Made by a program: the position numbers and the translations under genes. Of a stretch of DNA of 64,000 nucleotides, positions 45,236-56,831 are shown one piece after another (within the stretch, counting starts at the first letter, position 1; each line of letters opens with the position of its first letter). The notes under the pieces are model-generated. The model saw nothing but the letters and a program-made list of their open reading frames with translations. It had not been told where the DNA came from and searched no databases. This DNA is from Parasporobacterium sp. (lineage in GTDB: Bacteria > Bacillota > Clostridia > Lachnospirales > Lachnospiraceae): positions 1-64,000 of the forward strand of contig JAFWOB010000145.1 in the NCBI GenBank assembly GCA_017510065.1. Reading direction: 5' to 3'.

Positions 45236-47017
45236 ATGAATATCTATAAGGAAAGGATTGAAGCTCTCCGGAAGGAGATGAAAAAAGCGGGAATTGATGT
45301 TTATTACATCCCTATGAGCGATTGCCACAACAGTGAATATGTTGCCGATCATTTCCGCTGCATTGAGTATATCAGCGGGTTCACCGGATCGGCCGGTTCC
45401 CTGGTCATTACCATGGACAAAGCGTGGCTGTTCGCAGACGGCCGGTATTATATCCAGGCTGCCAACCAGATCGAAGGATCCGGCATCGGCCTGATGAAGA
45501 TCGCGCAGCCCGGCGTTCCGGAACTTTCGGATTTTCTGAAAGAGCAGTCCGAAGGAAGGGTGCTGGGATTTGACGGCAGTGTGGTGCCTGCCGATTTCGG
45601 ATGCAAATTCAAATGCAGGATCGTATGCGACCGGGATCTGGCCGGCATGGTCTGGAAGGATCGTCCGGTGCAGCAATTTTCGAAGATCTTTGAGCTGCCG
45701 CTTACATCTACCGGGGAGAGCGCTTCCGACAAGATCGGAAGGATACGAAAACGCCTGCAGGAATATACAAAGGACGGGGAAGAGTATCTGTATATCCTGA
45801 ATTCCCTGGATGACATCGCATGGATCTTCAATCTCCGGGCCAACGACGTGGAGGATAATCCGGTGCAGTTTGCCTATGCGGCCATCAGCCGGGATCAGGT
45901 CATGCTCTTTACCGGGGCTCCGCTTCCGGCGGAAACGGAGAAAGAACTGAAAGAGACCGTCGGGCTGGTGACAGGAGCATACTCAAGGACCTGTCTTTCC
46001 ATGGAAGGATATGACCTTGTTTTGATGGACGTCTCCAGGATCAGCTATGATACCTGGCGCTATTATAAGGAAAAAGGATCCCGTATCCTTTCCGTTTCCA
46101 ATCCTTCCACGCTTATGAAAGCCGTGAAGAACGAAACGGAGATCCGGTGCCTGAAAGAGGCCTTGGTAAAGGACAGCGCTGTCGTTGTCAATTTTATGTA
46201 CTGGTTAAAGCATAATGTCGGCAGCATCCCCATGGATGAAGTGTCCGTGGCAGATCACCTGCAGGAGATGCGGATGGCCCAGGAGGGCTATATCGAATTG
46301 TCCTTCGGAACGATCTCCGCTTATAAGGAAAACGCTGCCCAGATGCATTATGCCCCGAAAAGGGGGGATTGCAAGGCCATTTTACCGGAAGGATTTTTGC
46401 TGGTGGATTCCGGGTGTCAGTATGTGAACGGAACGACGGATATCACCAGGACATTTGCCCTGGGACCCTTGAGCCAGGAGGAAAAGAAGGCTTTTACCCT
46501 GACGGCGGTGTCCATGCTGAGGCTGATGAATGCCAAATTCCTGAAAGGCTGTTCCGGGGAGAATCTGGATATCATGGCCAGGGAACCAATGTGGAAGGTC
46601 GGCTGGGACTATAAATGCGGCACAGGGCATGGCGTGGGCCATGTACTGAATGTTCATGAAGGCCCTCACAATATCCGGTGGAAGATCAATTATGAGCATC
46701 CCACAGCTGTTCTTCAGCCGGGCATGGTGGTGACGGACGAGCCGGGCGTATACAGGGAAGGAAAGTACGGCGTGCGGACCGAAAACGAACTGCTGGTCAC
46801 AGAATATATGGAGACGGAAGACGGCACTTTCCTGCAGTTTGAAAACCTGACATATATCCCCATTGATCTGGATGCCATTGACACCGGCTATATGACAGCA
46901 GAGGATCTGAACATGCTGAACGATTATCATAAAAAAACATACGAAGTGATCGCTCCGCTGGTTTCGCAGGAAGTCCGCGAATGGCTGAAGCATTATACCA
47001 GAGAACTGAATGGATAA
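45236..47017 (+). CDS. Aminopeptidase P family protein (M24B)
   Basis: A 593-residue metallopeptidase cleaving N-terminal X-Pro bonds. The long form has two creatinase-like N-terminal domains (about 1 to 300) followed by the pita-bread catalytic domain. Metal ligands are seen in DSGCQYVNGTTDITRTFALG (two aspartates), GTGHGVGHVLNVHEGP (histidine), VTDEPGVY and ENELLVTEY (glutamates). The N-terminal YYIPMSDCHNSEYVADHFRC block is common in bacterial homologues. An AAGGAAATGCC site precedes the ATG. Its stop overlaps the following gene by 8 bp. Confidence 0.93.
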   Translation: MNIYKERIEALRKEMKKAGIDVYYIPMSDCHNSEYVADHFRCIEYISGFTGSAGSLVITMDKAWLFADGRYYIQAANQIEGSGIGLMKIAQPGVPELSDFLKEQSEGRVLGFDGSVVPADFGCKFKCRIVCDRDLAGMVWKDRPVQQFSKIFELPLTSTGESASDKIGRIRKRLQEYTKDGEEYLYILNSLDDIAWIFNLRANDVEDNPVQFAYAAISRDQVMLFTGAPLPAETEKELKETVGLVTGAYSRTCLSMEGYDLVLMDVSRISYDTWRYYKEKGSRILSVSNPSTLMKAVKNETEIRCLKEALVKDSAVVVNFMYWLKHNVGSIPMDEVSVADHLQEMRMAQEGYIELSFGTISAYKENAAQMHYAPKRGDCKAILPEGFLLVDSGCQYVNGTTDITRTFALGPLSQEEKKAFTLTAVSMLRLMNAKFLKGCSGENLDIMAREPMWKVGWDYKCGTGHGVGHVLNVHEGPHNIRWKINYEHPTAVLQPGMVVTDEPGVYREGKYGVRTENELLVTEYMETEDGTFLQFENLTYIPIDLDAIDTGYMTAEDLNMLNDYHKKTYEVIAPLVSQEVREWLKHYTRELNG

Positions 47018-47915
47018 CGTATTATTTATATATAACCCTAATTCGGGCAAAGGACGCATCAAAGGCCATGTGGATGACATTGGAAAGATCCTGTCATCTG
47101 GCGGCAGCAGAGTAGAGATCTATGAAACAAAGTGTCCCCTGGATGCCATGAACAAGGTACAGTGTGATGCGGGAAACTATGATCTGGTGGTCTGTGCAGG
47201 AGGCGACGGAACGCTGAGTGAAGTAGTATCCGGCATGATGCACCGGAAGGAGAGGCCCCCCATCGGTTTCATTCCCATCGGTTCTACCAATGACACCAGG
47301 AGCGGATTCGGACTTCCGAAGGATATCCTGGATGCCGCCAGAGTCTGTCTGGAAGGAATTCCTTTCCAGACGGATGTGGGAAGATTTAACGATGAGTATT
47401 TCACCTATGTGGCATCTCTCGGCTCATTGTCGGCAGTTTCGTGCTTTACCTCTCAGGAGATGAAGCGGATCCTGGGACATGGCGCCTATTTGGTAGAAGG
47501 GATCCGGCAGCTGCTGAAAATGGAATCCTGTCAGATGTCGGTGGAATTTGACAATAATGTGATCGAAGGAGAGTTCTTCCTGGGATTGGTGACCAATTCC
47601 CTGTCCGTGGGAGGATTCGAAGGAATCACAGGAAAGTATGTGGATCTGCAGGATGGTCTCTTTGAAGTGGCGCTCCTTCGCAAGCCGCGCAGCATCCGGG
47701 ATTTTACCAGGGAGATCGATATGATGCTGATCCACAACAAGGAAGACCGCCAGATACTGGATGACGTGGTCGTCCGCTTTAAGACCGATCACGTGATCTT
47801 TCGGTCGGAGGTTCCCATTCAATGGGTAAGAGATGGTGAGAACGGAGGAAAACATCGAATCGCAGAGATTGAAGTCTGCAAAAAAGCCGTTACGATCATA
47901 TCTGCCATGGACTGA
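47010..47915 (+). CDS. Diacylglycerol/lipid kinase family protein (YegS/DagK-like)
   Basis: A 301-residue kinase with the family start FIYNPNSGKGRIKGHVDDI, the nucleotide-binding loop VCAGGDGTLSEVVSGMM and the block GFIPIGSTNDTRSGFGLP. The C-terminal part, beginning near YFTYVASLGSLSAVSC, is the beta-sandwich lipid-binding domain. DagK recycles diacylglycerol to phosphatidic acid; the exact lipid is not evident. The ATG lies inside the end of the aminopeptidase gene, and rpoD follows at 75 bp. Confidence 0.9.
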   Translation: MDNVLFIYNPNSGKGRIKGHVDDIGKILSSGGSRVEIYETKCPLDAMNKVQCDAGNYDLVVCAGGDGTLSEVVSGMMHRKERPPIGFIPIGSTNDTRSGFGLPKDILDAARVCLEGIPFQTDVGRFNDEYFTYVASLGSLSAVSCFTSQEMKRILGHGAYLVEGIRQLLKMESCQMSVEFDNNVIEGEFFLGLVTNSLSVGGFEGITGKYVDLQDGLFEVALLRKPRSIRDFTREIDMMLIHNKEDRQILDDVVVRFKTDHVIFRSEVPIQWVRDGENGGKHRIAEIEVCKKAVTIISAMD

Positions 47916-47990
47916 AGAACGTTCGATATAGAAGCTTTATTGACCAAGAGCCGGGAATCTGCCCGGACCAGAAGAAAACGAGGCACTGGA

Positions 47991-49049
47991 TTGAAAAAGA
48001 CAACCAAAAAAATCATTGACGATTATGTAGCTGACCTTAAGTCCTCACAAAAGACAATCAGTATCATTGAGATTGAAGAGATGTTTGCCGAAAAACCTCT
48101 CAATATCAAGGAAACCGAAGAAGTATACAAATACTTCGAGGAGTTGGGCGTTGAAGTCAACAAAGAGGAAGAGGAAGAAGATCTTGATATCGACCCCATC
48201 ATCCTGTTGGACGGGATCGAGACAGACGACCCGGTACGTATGTACCTGAAAGAGATCGGAACCGTTCCTCTGCTGACTCCTGAAGAAGAGCAGAGACTTG
48301 CCATGGCAAAGGCAGACGGCGACGAAGAAGCGAAAAACAAGCTGATCGAGTCCAACCTGAGGCTGGTGGTCAATATAGCGAAAAAATATACGAACAGGGG
48401 ACTCAGTTTCCTGGATCTGATCCAGGAAGGAAATCTGGGCCTGATGAAAGGTGTGGAGAAGTTTGATTACGAAAGAGGGTTCAAACTGTCCACTTATGCG
48501 ACCTGGTGGATCCGGCAGTCCGTGACAAGGGCTCTGGCAGATCAGGCCAGGACCATCCGGGTTCCTGTCCATATGGTGGAGACGATCAACCGGATGACCA
48601 AGATCCAGAGAAATCTTACCCTGAAGCTGGGTTATGAGCCGAGTGCCAGAGAGGTTGCCGAGGAGATGGGAATTTCTGAAAGCAAGGTTCTGGAGATCAT
48701 GCAGATCTCCAAGGAGCCGACCAGCCTCGAAGCTCCGAAAGGCGAGGACGGAGAAGGCGTGGTAGCGGATACTGTCAAGGATGAGATCTCTCTGTCTCCG
48801 GAGCAGAGTGTGGAAAATATCATGCTCAAGGAACAGATCGAGATCCTGCTCCAGGACCTGAAAGAACGGGAAAGACAGGTTATCATCCTGCGGTTCGGCC
48901 TGGAAGACGGAAGGCCCAGGACTCTGGAAGAAGTAGGACAGGTGTTCAATGTGACCAGAGAGAGGATCCGTCAGATCGAAGCGAAAGCCCTTAAAAAACT
49001 CAAAAATCCGGTACGCGGAAGGATGATCCAGGATTATCTGAAAAACTGA
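47991..49049 (+). CDS. rpoD: RpoD, primary sigma factor (sigma-A)
   Basis: A 352-residue sigma-70. Region 1.2 is [22 protein letters not shown], region 2 contains [20 protein letters not shown] and [19 protein letters not shown] (the -10 recognition helix), region 3 follows in [14 protein letters not shown], and region 4.2 ends with [22 protein letters not shown]. It lacks a long region 1.1, normal for Firmicutes. TTG 47991 is chosen because GAGGCACTGGA lies upstream; an upstream TTG at 47940 would add 17 poorly conserved residues. Its position next to a lipid kinase instead of dnaG is slightly unusual. Confidence 0.93.
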   Translation: MKKTTKKIIDDYVADLKSSQKTISIIEIEEMFAEKPLNIKETEEVYKYFEELGVEVNKEEEEEDLDIDPIILLDGIETDDPVRMYLKEIGTVPLLTPEEEQRLAMAKADGDEEAKNKLIESNLRLVVNIAKKYTNRGLSFLDLIQEGNLGLMKGVEKFDYERGFKLSTYATWWIRQSVTRALADQARTIRVPVHMVETINRMTKIQRNLTLKLGYEPSAREVAEEMGISESKVLEIMQISKEPTSLEAPKGEDGEGVVADTVKDEISLSPEQSVENIMLKEQIEILLQDLKERERQVIILRFGLEDGRPRTLEEVGQVFNVTRERIRQIEAKALKKLKNPVRGRMIQDYLKN

Positions 49050-49090
49050 CCGGAGCCTAAACATTTTTAAAAAGCAGGAGATATCAGTAA

Positions 49091-49657
49091 ATGGAAGAAT
49101 TAGAAAACGGGGAAAAGCAGAATAAAGAAGAAGGTAAGAAAAAAATGAATCCCGTTATAGAATGGGTTGTTATCATTGCAGTTGCGCTGGCAGCAGCATT
49201 GTTTATCAATTTTGTGATCATCATCAATTCCGTGGTACCTTCAGGTTCCATGGAGTCTACGATCATGACCAATTCCCGGATGATGGGGCTGCGTGCATCT
49301 TACTGGTTCAGTGATCCTCAGCAGGGCGATATCATTGTTTTCAAATACCCTGACGATCCGTCTGAAAACTTTGTAAAACGGGTGATCGGAACACCCGGCG
49401 ATACCGTTGAGATTATCGGCGGTGTTACCTATGTCAACGGGGAAGTACTGGATGAACCGTATCTGAATGAAACCCCGCGGAACAAGGACTTTGGTCCCTA
49501 TATTGTTCCGGAAGAAAGCTATTTCGTTATGGGAGACAACCGGAACAATTCCCATGATTCCAGGTACTGGCACAATACCTTCGTTCCAAGGTCGTCTGTG
49601 TTGGGCAAAGCATTGTTCTGTTATTGGCCGCCGAACAGGATAGGAGTGCTGAAATAA
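49091..49657 (+). CDS. lepB: LepB, signal peptidase I
   Basis: A 188-residue membrane protease. One N-terminal membrane segment follows a charged cytoplasmic start; the catalytic serine is in VPSGSMESTIM, the lysine in NFVKRVIGTPGDTVEI, and the C-terminal MGDNRNNSHDSRYW is the conserved box E region. It removes signal peptides from exported proteins such as the two secreted proteins and the binding protein in this window. Its stop overlaps the next start. Confidence 0.93.
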   Translation: MEELENGEKQNKEEGKKKMNPVIEWVVIIAVALAAALFINFVIIINSVVPSGSMESTIMTNSRMMGLRASYWFSDPQQGDIIVFKYPDDPSENFVKRVIGTPGDTVEIIGGVTYVNGEVLDEPYLNETPRNKDFGPYIVPEESYFVMGDNRNNSHDSRYWHNTFVPRSSVLGKALFCYWPPNRIGVLK

Positions 49658-51030
49658 TGATCCGGACAGATTCCAGAAAAGTCCGGAAGGGCGATGTTTT
49701 TGTGGCGCTTCCGGGAATATCGAGCAACGGAGACCAGTACATTGACAAGGCCATTGCGGCAGGCGCTGACAGGATCATCTGTAGCAACCGGGAAAAAGCA
49801 GCGGTATACAAGGATACGGCAGTGGAGTTCATCTTTACGGATGACCCCAGGGCATATCTGGAAGAGCTGCTGGTACAGGAATACTGCGGCATCATTGATA
49901 ACATGACATTGATCGCCGTTACGGGAACGAACGGCAAGACGACGACCTGCAGTCTGGTTGCAAAAGCGCTTGGACGGTTGGGAAGAAAATGCGGTTATAT
50001 CGGAACGATCGGATTCTATCTGGATGAAAAGGTGCGTGATCTTCCGAACACCTCTGTGGATATCTGCGACCTTTATGAACTTCTGCTGGAAGCTCATGAA
50101 AAAGGATATGATACCGTTGCCCTGGAAGCTTCCAGTCAGGGGCTTGCCATGGGAAGGCTCCATACCCTTTCATTTGACATCGGGGTGTTTACCAATCTGA
50201 CAGAGGATCATCTGGATTATCATCTTACCATGGACCGGTATGCTAAGGCGAAGCAGGAACTGTTCCGCCACATCAAACCGGGCGGGGCGGCGTTGGTCAA
50301 TTCGGACGATCCGTACAGCAGCCGTTTTCTTCTGGATCAGAATATCAATTATACCTACGGGATCCACTCCGGAGATTTCCGGGCATCGCAGTTTAGGTTC
50401 CGGGAAGGGACCGATCTGACATGGGAACCGGATGGAAAGAAACGGACGATCCATACAGGCCTGATCGGCAGGTATAACGTTTACAATACCATGGCTGTGA
50501 TCGGTGTGCTGTGGATCCTCGGATACAGTCCGGACAGCATTGACCGGGCAATGACGGGCCTTACGGCTCCGGAGGGAAGATGCGATCTGATCTCCTATAA
50601 CGGCAGCACCATCGTGATCGATTATGCTCATACACCGGATGCGGTGCAGAATATTATGGACACCGCACGGGAATTTACCGAAGGAAACATGTATGTGGTG
50701 TTCGGCTGTACCGGTGACCGGGAACGGGAAAAACGGCCGGTGATGACACAGCTGGTTCTGGGAAACTGCACCTTCGCCGTGATCACGGATGATGATGTTC
50801 ATACCGAGCCGGAGGAAAAGATCATCGAGGATATGCTGGCCGGCAATACCAGGGATAACTATGAAGTCTGTCTGGACCGTAAGGAAGCCATCCGGAAAGG
50901 GATCGGGATGCTTTCGGCCGGAGATACTCTCCTGATCCTGGGAAAAGGACACGAGAACTACATCATTATGAACGGGTATAAGATCCCGCATAATGACAAG
51001 CAGGCAGTGGAAGAGATCATCGCAGGGTAA
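49657..51030 (+). CDS. MurE-like Mur ligase (UDP-MurNAc-tripeptide synthetase)
   Basis: A 457-residue ATP-dependent ligase. DSRKVRKGDVFVAL is the N-terminal UDP-MurNAc-binding segment, VTGTNGKTTTCSLVAKAL the P-loop, FTNLTEDHLDYH and YAHTPDAVQN central Mur-ligase blocks, LGKGHENY the C-terminal one. The usual DAP- or lysine-specificity box (DNPR or DDPN/A) reads DDDVHTEPEEK, so the third amino acid is unclear and a paralogue is possible. ATG 49657 overlaps the lepB stop (TAATG); an earlier TTG 49624 lies within lepB. Confidence 0.85.
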   Translation: MIRTDSRKVRKGDVFVALPGISSNGDQYIDKAIAAGADRIICSNREKAAVYKDTAVEFIFTDDPRAYLEELLVQEYCGIIDNMTLIAVTGTNGKTTTCSLVAKALGRLGRKCGYIGTIGFYLDEKVRDLPNTSVDICDLYELLLEAHEKGYDTVALEASSQGLAMGRLHTLSFDIGVFTNLTEDHLDYHLTMDRYAKAKQELFRHIKPGGAALVNSDDPYSSRFLLDQNINYTYGIHSGDFRASQFRFREGTDLTWEPDGKKRTIHTGLIGRYNVYNTMAVIGVLWILGYSPDSIDRAMTGLTAPEGRCDLISYNGSTIVIDYAHTPDAVQNIMDTAREFTEGNMYVVFGCTGDREREKRPVMTQLVLGNCTFAVITDDDVHTEPEEKIIEDMLAGNTRDNYEVCLDRKEAIRKGIGMLSAGDTLLILGKGHENYIIMNGYKIPHNDKQAVEEIIAG

Positions 51031-51033
51031 CAA

Positions 51034-51444
51034 ATGGAATTTGAAAACAGCAAAATCGAACTGGCGAAAACAGAGCATGAGATCCTCCTGGAGGATCCCA
51101 GTACTGCGAAAAAAAGACGGCGTGCCGATAAAAGGCGCCGGCGTAAATACAAATTCTCTGACAAACACCACTCCGTAGCAGGGGTCATAGCCACGATCCT
51201 GACAATTCCCGCAATTGTTTTCATCGTGCTGGCCCTGGTTGCGGCAACTGCACAGAAGGGCCAGGGCGGAATGCTGGTCGGGTGGCTTCCGTTTTTTGCC
51301 ATGATCCTCGCAACCGCAGGGATCATCATGTCCGCTCTGAGCTTTCGGAAACCGGACACGATCTATACGTTTTCCTGGACCGGACTGATATCCGGTATTG
51401 CGGTCTGGCTGTTTGTAGCGGTTATCCTGGTGATCGGGATCTGA
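51034..51444 (+). CDS. Small membrane protein of the DUF6142 type, function unknown
   Basis: 136 residues: a charged N-terminal arm rich in Lys and Arg (KKRRRADKRRRRKYK), the KFSDKHHS motif, then about three hydrophobic segments. KFSDKHHSVAGVIATIL and the terminal layout resemble small proteins of Clostridia placed in DUF6142, but that name is a memory-based guess. It starts 3 bp after the murE-like gene, so the two are very likely co-transcribed. No enzyme motif. Confidence 0.6.
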   Translation: MEFENSKIELAKTEHEILLEDPSTAKKRRRADKRRRRKYKFSDKHHSVAGVIATILTIPAIVFIVLALVAATAQKGQGGMLVGWLPFFAMILATAGIIMSALSFRKPDTIYTFSWTGLISGIAVWLFVAVILVIGI

Positions 51445-51520
51445 TAGAAGTGCAAGATGCTGAAGATTCAGCAGATGTTGGCAAGGTATTCGTAAAAAAT
51501 GATGAACCTGCAGCATTTCA

Positions 51521-51549
51521 TTGACACTGCCGCGCTAAAGTGTTATAAC
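51521..51549 (+). promoter_or_regulatory. Promoter of the ilv operon
   Basis: A perfect TTGACA (51521-51526), a 17-bp spacer and TATAAC (51544-51549). Transcription would begin near 51556, about 23 nt upstream of the leader peptide start. Confidence 0.8.
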
Positions 51550-51578
51550 AATAAACAATTATATCACAGAGGTGTGTT

Positions 51579-51668
51579 ATGTTTTACGGTTCTTCACTTA
51601 TTGTACTGTTACTGGTAAGCGCTATCCTGGTCCTGTGTCAGCAGATTCCGGCTAGTGCTAAAAAGTGA
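51579..51668 (+). CDS. Leader peptide of the ilv operon (transcription attenuation)
   Basis: A 29-codon reading frame with a good AGAGGTG site eight bases before its ATG. Twelve of 29 residues are Leu, Ile or Val, with the run LIVLLLVSAILVL, including rare-looking codons (TTA, GTA). It ends 39 bases before a strong intrinsic terminator and 163 bp before ilvB. The layout is that of classical attenuation: ribosomes stalling at Leu/Ile/Val codons would alter folding of the leader RNA. CGGCTA (near 51650) can pair with TAGCCG in the terminator's right arm, a candidate antiterminator pairing. Confidence 0.8.
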   Translation: MFYGSSLIVLLLVSAILVLCQQIPASAKK

Positions 51669-51707
51669 AACCTGATTGAATAATTTGTAAGCAATGTCAA
51701 TTAGAAG

Positions 51708-51747
51708 ATCCTACGGTGAATCCTTTTTAGCCGTAGGATGTTTTTTT
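51708..51747 (+). terminator. Attenuator terminator of the ilv leader
   Basis: ATCCTACGG (51708-51716) pairs perfectly with CCGTAGGAT (51731-51739) and is followed by seven T residues. It sits between the leader peptide and ilvB, so it must be conditional for ilvB to be expressed from the promoter at 51521. Confidence 0.88.
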
Positions 51748-51783
51748 AGATTTACAGGATCTTACAGGATTATTCTTAATTAA

Positions 51784-51809
51784 TAAGCTGAAAATGAACC
51801 ATCAGCTTA
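51784..51809 (+). promoter_or_regulatory. Small hairpin before the ilvB ribosome binding site
   Basis: TAAGCTGA (51784-51791) and TCAGCTTA (51802-51809) can form an 8-bp stem ending a few bases before the ribosome binding site CTAGGAGG of ilvB. It may protect the transcript end or affect translation. Confidence 0.35.
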
Positions 51810-51831
51810 CAATGTTCTAGGAGGAAATAAA

Positions 51832-53538
51832 ATGCAGCTGACAGGAGCACAGATTTTACTGGAATGTCTGCGGGAACAGGAAGTGGATACGATCTTTGGA
51901 TATCCCGGCGGAACGATCCTGAATGTTTATGACGCCCTGTATGATTATCAGGATGTTTTCAGACATATCCTGACTTCTCATGAACAGGGAGCAGCCCATG
52001 CAGCGGACGGATATGCCAGGAGTACCGGCAAAGTAGGCGTCTGCTTTGCAACGTCAGGTCCCGGCGCGACCAACATGATCACGGGTATTGCCACCGCATA
52101 TATGGATTCGTCTCCGGTGGTTTTCATTACCTGCAACGTAGGAGAAAATCTGATCGGAAAGGATTCATTCCAGGAGGTGGATATTACCGGTATCGCCATG
52201 CCGATCACAAAAAACAATTATCTCGTAAAGCATGCGGAGCAGATTGCGGATGTGGTCAGGGAAGCCTTTGCTATCGCGAGGTCCGGACGTCCTGGCCCGG
52301 TGCTGATCGATTTTCTCAAAAATGCCACAGCAGAGAAAGCAGACTATGTCCCCTTGCCGAGAAAGGAACACTATACATCCGGCAGGATCGCCCAGCTGGT
52401 GAAAAAGTCCATGTTCCGTTTCGAACCGCCCAGGGTCGATGATAATGATATCAATATCCTGCTCGAGATGATCCGTAATTCGGAAAAGCCGCTGATCATC
52501 TGCGGCGGCGGTGTGGTAAGAAGCCGCTCCCAGGAGCAGCTGACCGCATTTGCAGAAAAACTGGACTCCCCGGTAGCCCTGACTGTGATGGGCGCCGGCG
52601 GTATGAACGGCAGGAATCCTCTGACAACCGGAATGATCGGTATGCACGGATCCCAGGCTTCCAATATGGCCTGTGACGGATGCGACCTTCTGATCGCCAT
52701 CGGCTGCCGTTTCTCTGACCGGGTTGCCCTCAATCCGGCATCCTTCGCAAAGCAGGCACAGATCGTGCAGATCGATATCGACCGTGCGGAGATCAACAAG
52801 AATGTCAAGACCGACCATCACATTGTCGGTGACGCCAGGCAGGTCATGGAGATCCTGATCGACCGCATGGAGCAGTGTGATCATAAAGCATGGAAAGAGT
52901 ATGTCTTTTCTTATCCGAGAGAGGCGGAATACGACGAGGGCGGTGACAAGATGACTCCGAAGCAGATCCTCTCTACCATTTCTCAAATGGTGCCGGATGA
53001 TACCATCGTAGCGACCGATGTTGGCCAGCATCAGATGTGGGCGATTCAGCATTTCCATTTTGAGTATGAGGGACAGCTTCTGACTTCCGGCGGATTCGGA
53101 ACCATGGGCTTCGGCCTCGGTGCCGCCATCGGAGCGCAGGTCGGCAATCCCGACAAAACCGTCATTCATGTTACCGGCGACGGAAGCTTCCGTATGAACT
53201 GCAATGAACTGGCGACAGAAGAGCATTACGGACTTCCGATCATCACCTTTGTATTCAACAACCAGACCCTGGGAATGGTCCGGCAGTGGCAGAACCTGAT
53301 CTATCATAAGCATTATTCCCAGACGACCCTGGACCGGGGACCGGATTTCGTGAAGCTTGCGCAGGCTTATGGACTGAAGGGCCGGAGGGTCAGCAGCGTG
53401 GAAGAGCTTCGGGAAGCCATCAAGGAAGCCAGGGAATGGAAGAAGGGTTATGTAGTGGATTGCATCATCGACACCGATGAGATGGTACGCCCCATGGTCG
53501 GCGGCGGAAGCCATATCACAGATTTCATTATCAGTTAA
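51832..53538 (+). CDS. ilvB: IlvB, acetolactate synthase large subunit
   Basis: A 568-residue thiamine diphosphate enzyme, the first common step of branched-chain amino acid synthesis. FGYPGGTILNVYDALYD, the catalytic glutamate block SHEQGAAHAADGYAR, and the ThDP motif GDGSFRMNCNELATEEHY with FVFNNQTLGMVRQWQ are present. CTAGGAGGAAATAAA precedes ATG 51832. It forms a holoenzyme with IlvN encoded next. Expression is probably set by the leader attenuator upstream. Confidence 0.96.
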   Translation: MQLTGAQILLECLREQEVDTIFGYPGGTILNVYDALYDYQDVFRHILTSHEQGAAHAADGYARSTGKVGVCFATSGPGATNMITGIATAYMDSSPVVFITCNVGENLIGKDSFQEVDITGIAMPITKNNYLVKHAEQIADVVREAFAIARSGRPGPVLIDFLKNATAEKADYVPLPRKEHYTSGRIAQLVKKSMFRFEPPRVDDNDINILLEMIRNSEKPLIICGGGVVRSRSQEQLTAFAEKLDSPVALTVMGAGGMNGRNPLTTGMIGMHGSQASNMACDGCDLLIAIGCRFSDRVALNPASFAKQAQIVQIDIDRAEINKNVKTDHHIVGDARQVMEILIDRMEQCDHKAWKEYVFSYPREAEYDEGGDKMTPKQILSTISQMVPDDTIVATDVGQHQMWAIQHFHFEYEGQLLTSGGFGTMGFGLGAAIGAQVGNPDKTVIHVTGDGSFRMNCNELATEEHYGLPIITFVFNNQTLGMVRQWQNLIYHKHYSQTTLDRGPDFVKLAQAYGLKGRRVSSVEELREAIKEAREWKKGYVVDCIIDTDEMVRPMVGGGSHITDFIIS

Positions 53539-53550
53539 GGAGGCGGGGAA

Positions 53551-55102
<1,552 letters not shown>

Positions 55103-55117
55103 GAAAGGATAAATTAA

Positions 55118-56779
55118 ATGATATCAGATAATGCGAAGAAAGGTGTGGAGAGAACACCGAACAAGAGCCTGATGTACGCGCTGGGTCTGACCGATGAGGA
55201 GATCAGCCGCCCATTGATCGGTGTCGTCAGTTCCCACAATGAGATCGTTCCCGGACATATGCATCTGGATAAGATCGCGGAAGCGGTAAAAGCAGGTGTC
55301 CGGCTGGCGGGAGGAACTCCCATCATGTTCCCGGCGATCGCTGTCTGTGACGGTATTGCCATGGGACACATTGGTATGAAGTATTCTCTGGTCACCAGGG
55401 ACCTGATCGCGGATTCCACAGAAGCCATGGTGATCGCGCATCAGTTTGACGGACTGGTAATGATCCCGAACTGCGATAAGAATGTTCCCGGACTTCTTAT
55501 GGCAGCGGCAAGGCTCAATATTCCGACGATCTTCTGCAGTGGAGGTCCGATGCTTGCCGGCCATCTGAAAGACGGAAGACGTACCTGCTTAAGCCATATG
55601 TTCGAGGCAGTCGGCGCTTACCATGCCGGCACTTTGGATGAAGCAGGCGTTGATGAGTATACCAAGAATGCATGTCCGTCCTGCGGATCCTGCTCCGGTA
55701 TGTATACAGCTAATTCCATGAACTGTCTGTGCGAAGCCATCGGTATGGCTCTTCCGGGCAACGGCACGATCCCTGCTCCGTATTCTGCAAGGCTCAGACT
55801 GGCCAAGGAAGCCGGTATGCAGATCATGAAGCTGGTGGAAAAGGACATCAAGCCGAGGGACATCATGACTCCGGAAGCATTTGATAATGCTGAGACCGTA
55901 GACATGGCTTTGGGATGCTCTACCAATACGATGCTGCATCTTCCGGCCATCGCTCATGAAACAGGGCTTACCATCAGCCTGGATAAGTCCAATGAGATCA
56001 GCAGCCGGACGCCGAATCTGTGCCATCTGGCACCGGCCGGCGATACCTTTATGGAAGATCTGGATCTGGCAGGCGGTGTCTATGCCGTCATGAAGGAACT
56101 CACCAAAAAGAACCTGCTTGACCTGAATGTCATGACCGTGACCGGCAAGACCATGGGCGAGAATCTGGCCAGTGTTCAGAACCTCAATCCGGAAGTTATC
56201 CGTACGATCGACAATCCGTTCTCACAGAGCGGCGGTATTGCAGTCCTGAAGGGCAATCTTGCTCCGGACGGCAGCGTTGTCAAGCAGTCTGCAGTAGCAG
56301 CTGAGATGATGGTGCATGAAGGACCGGCAAGAGTCTTTGATTCTGAGGAAGACGCTATCACAGCGATCTACAACAAGAAGATCAATCCGGGTGATGTGGT
56401 CATCATCCGTTACGAAGGCCCGAAAGGCGGCCCGGGCATGCGGGAAATGCTCAATCCGACTTCCGCGATCGTGGGTATGGGACTTGGTTCCAGTGTTGCC
56501 CTGATCACCGACGGCCGATTCTCCGGTGCAACGAGAGGCGCAGCGATCGGACATGTGAGCCCTGAGGCGGCATCCGGCGGCAATATCGCCCTGGTGCAGG
56601 AAGGCGATATCATTTCCATCGATATCCCGAACTGCAAGCTGGAAATGAAGGTTTCCGATGAGGAACTTGCAGCCAGAAGAGCAAAATGGACAGAGCCGGA
56701 ACCAAGGATCAAGACAGGATACGCAGCCAGATATGCAAAACTGGTGACATCAGCGGATAAGGGTGCTGTACTTGCCTGA
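55118..56779 (+). CDS. ilvD: IlvD, dihydroxy-acid dehydratase
   Basis: A 553-residue iron-sulfur dehydratase. The cluster cysteines are seen in [15 protein letters not shown] and [39 protein letters not shown] (20 residues) and [16 protein letters not shown] are the conserved C-terminal blocks. It turns dihydroxy acids into 2-oxoisovalerate or 2-oxo-3-methylvalerate, the substrates of IlvE. Cluster supply could come from the SmsCB pair at 43-45 kb. Confidence 0.96.
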   Translation: MISDNAKKGVERTPNKSLMYALGLTDEEISRPLIGVVSSHNEIVPGHMHLDKIAEAVKAGVRLAGGTPIMFPAIAVCDGIAMGHIGMKYSLVTRDLIADSTEAMVIAHQFDGLVMIPNCDKNVPGLLMAAARLNIPTIFCSGGPMLAGHLKDGRRTCLSHMFEAVGAYHAGTLDEAGVDEYTKNACPSCGSCSGMYTANSMNCLCEAIGMALPGNGTIPAPYSARLRLAKEAGMQIMKLVEKDIKPRDIMTPEAFDNAETVDMALGCSTNTMLHLPAIAHETGLTISLDKSNEISSRTPNLCHLAPAGDTFMEDLDLAGGVYAVMKELTKKNLLDLNVMTVTGKTMGENLASVQNLNPEVIRTIDNPFSQSGGIAVLKGNLAPDGSVVKQSAVAAEMMVHEGPARVFDSEEDAITAIYNKKINPGDVVIIRYEGPKGGPGMREMLNPTSAIVGMGLGSSVALITDGRFSGATRGAAIGHVSPEAASGGNIALVQEGDIISIDIPNCKLEMKVSDEELAARRAKWTEPEPRIKTGYAARYAKLVTSADKGAVLA

Positions 56780-56831
56780 TGCGCACGAATATATTGAAAC
56801 ACAGAAGATTTAAGATCAGGAGGAGATAAAA

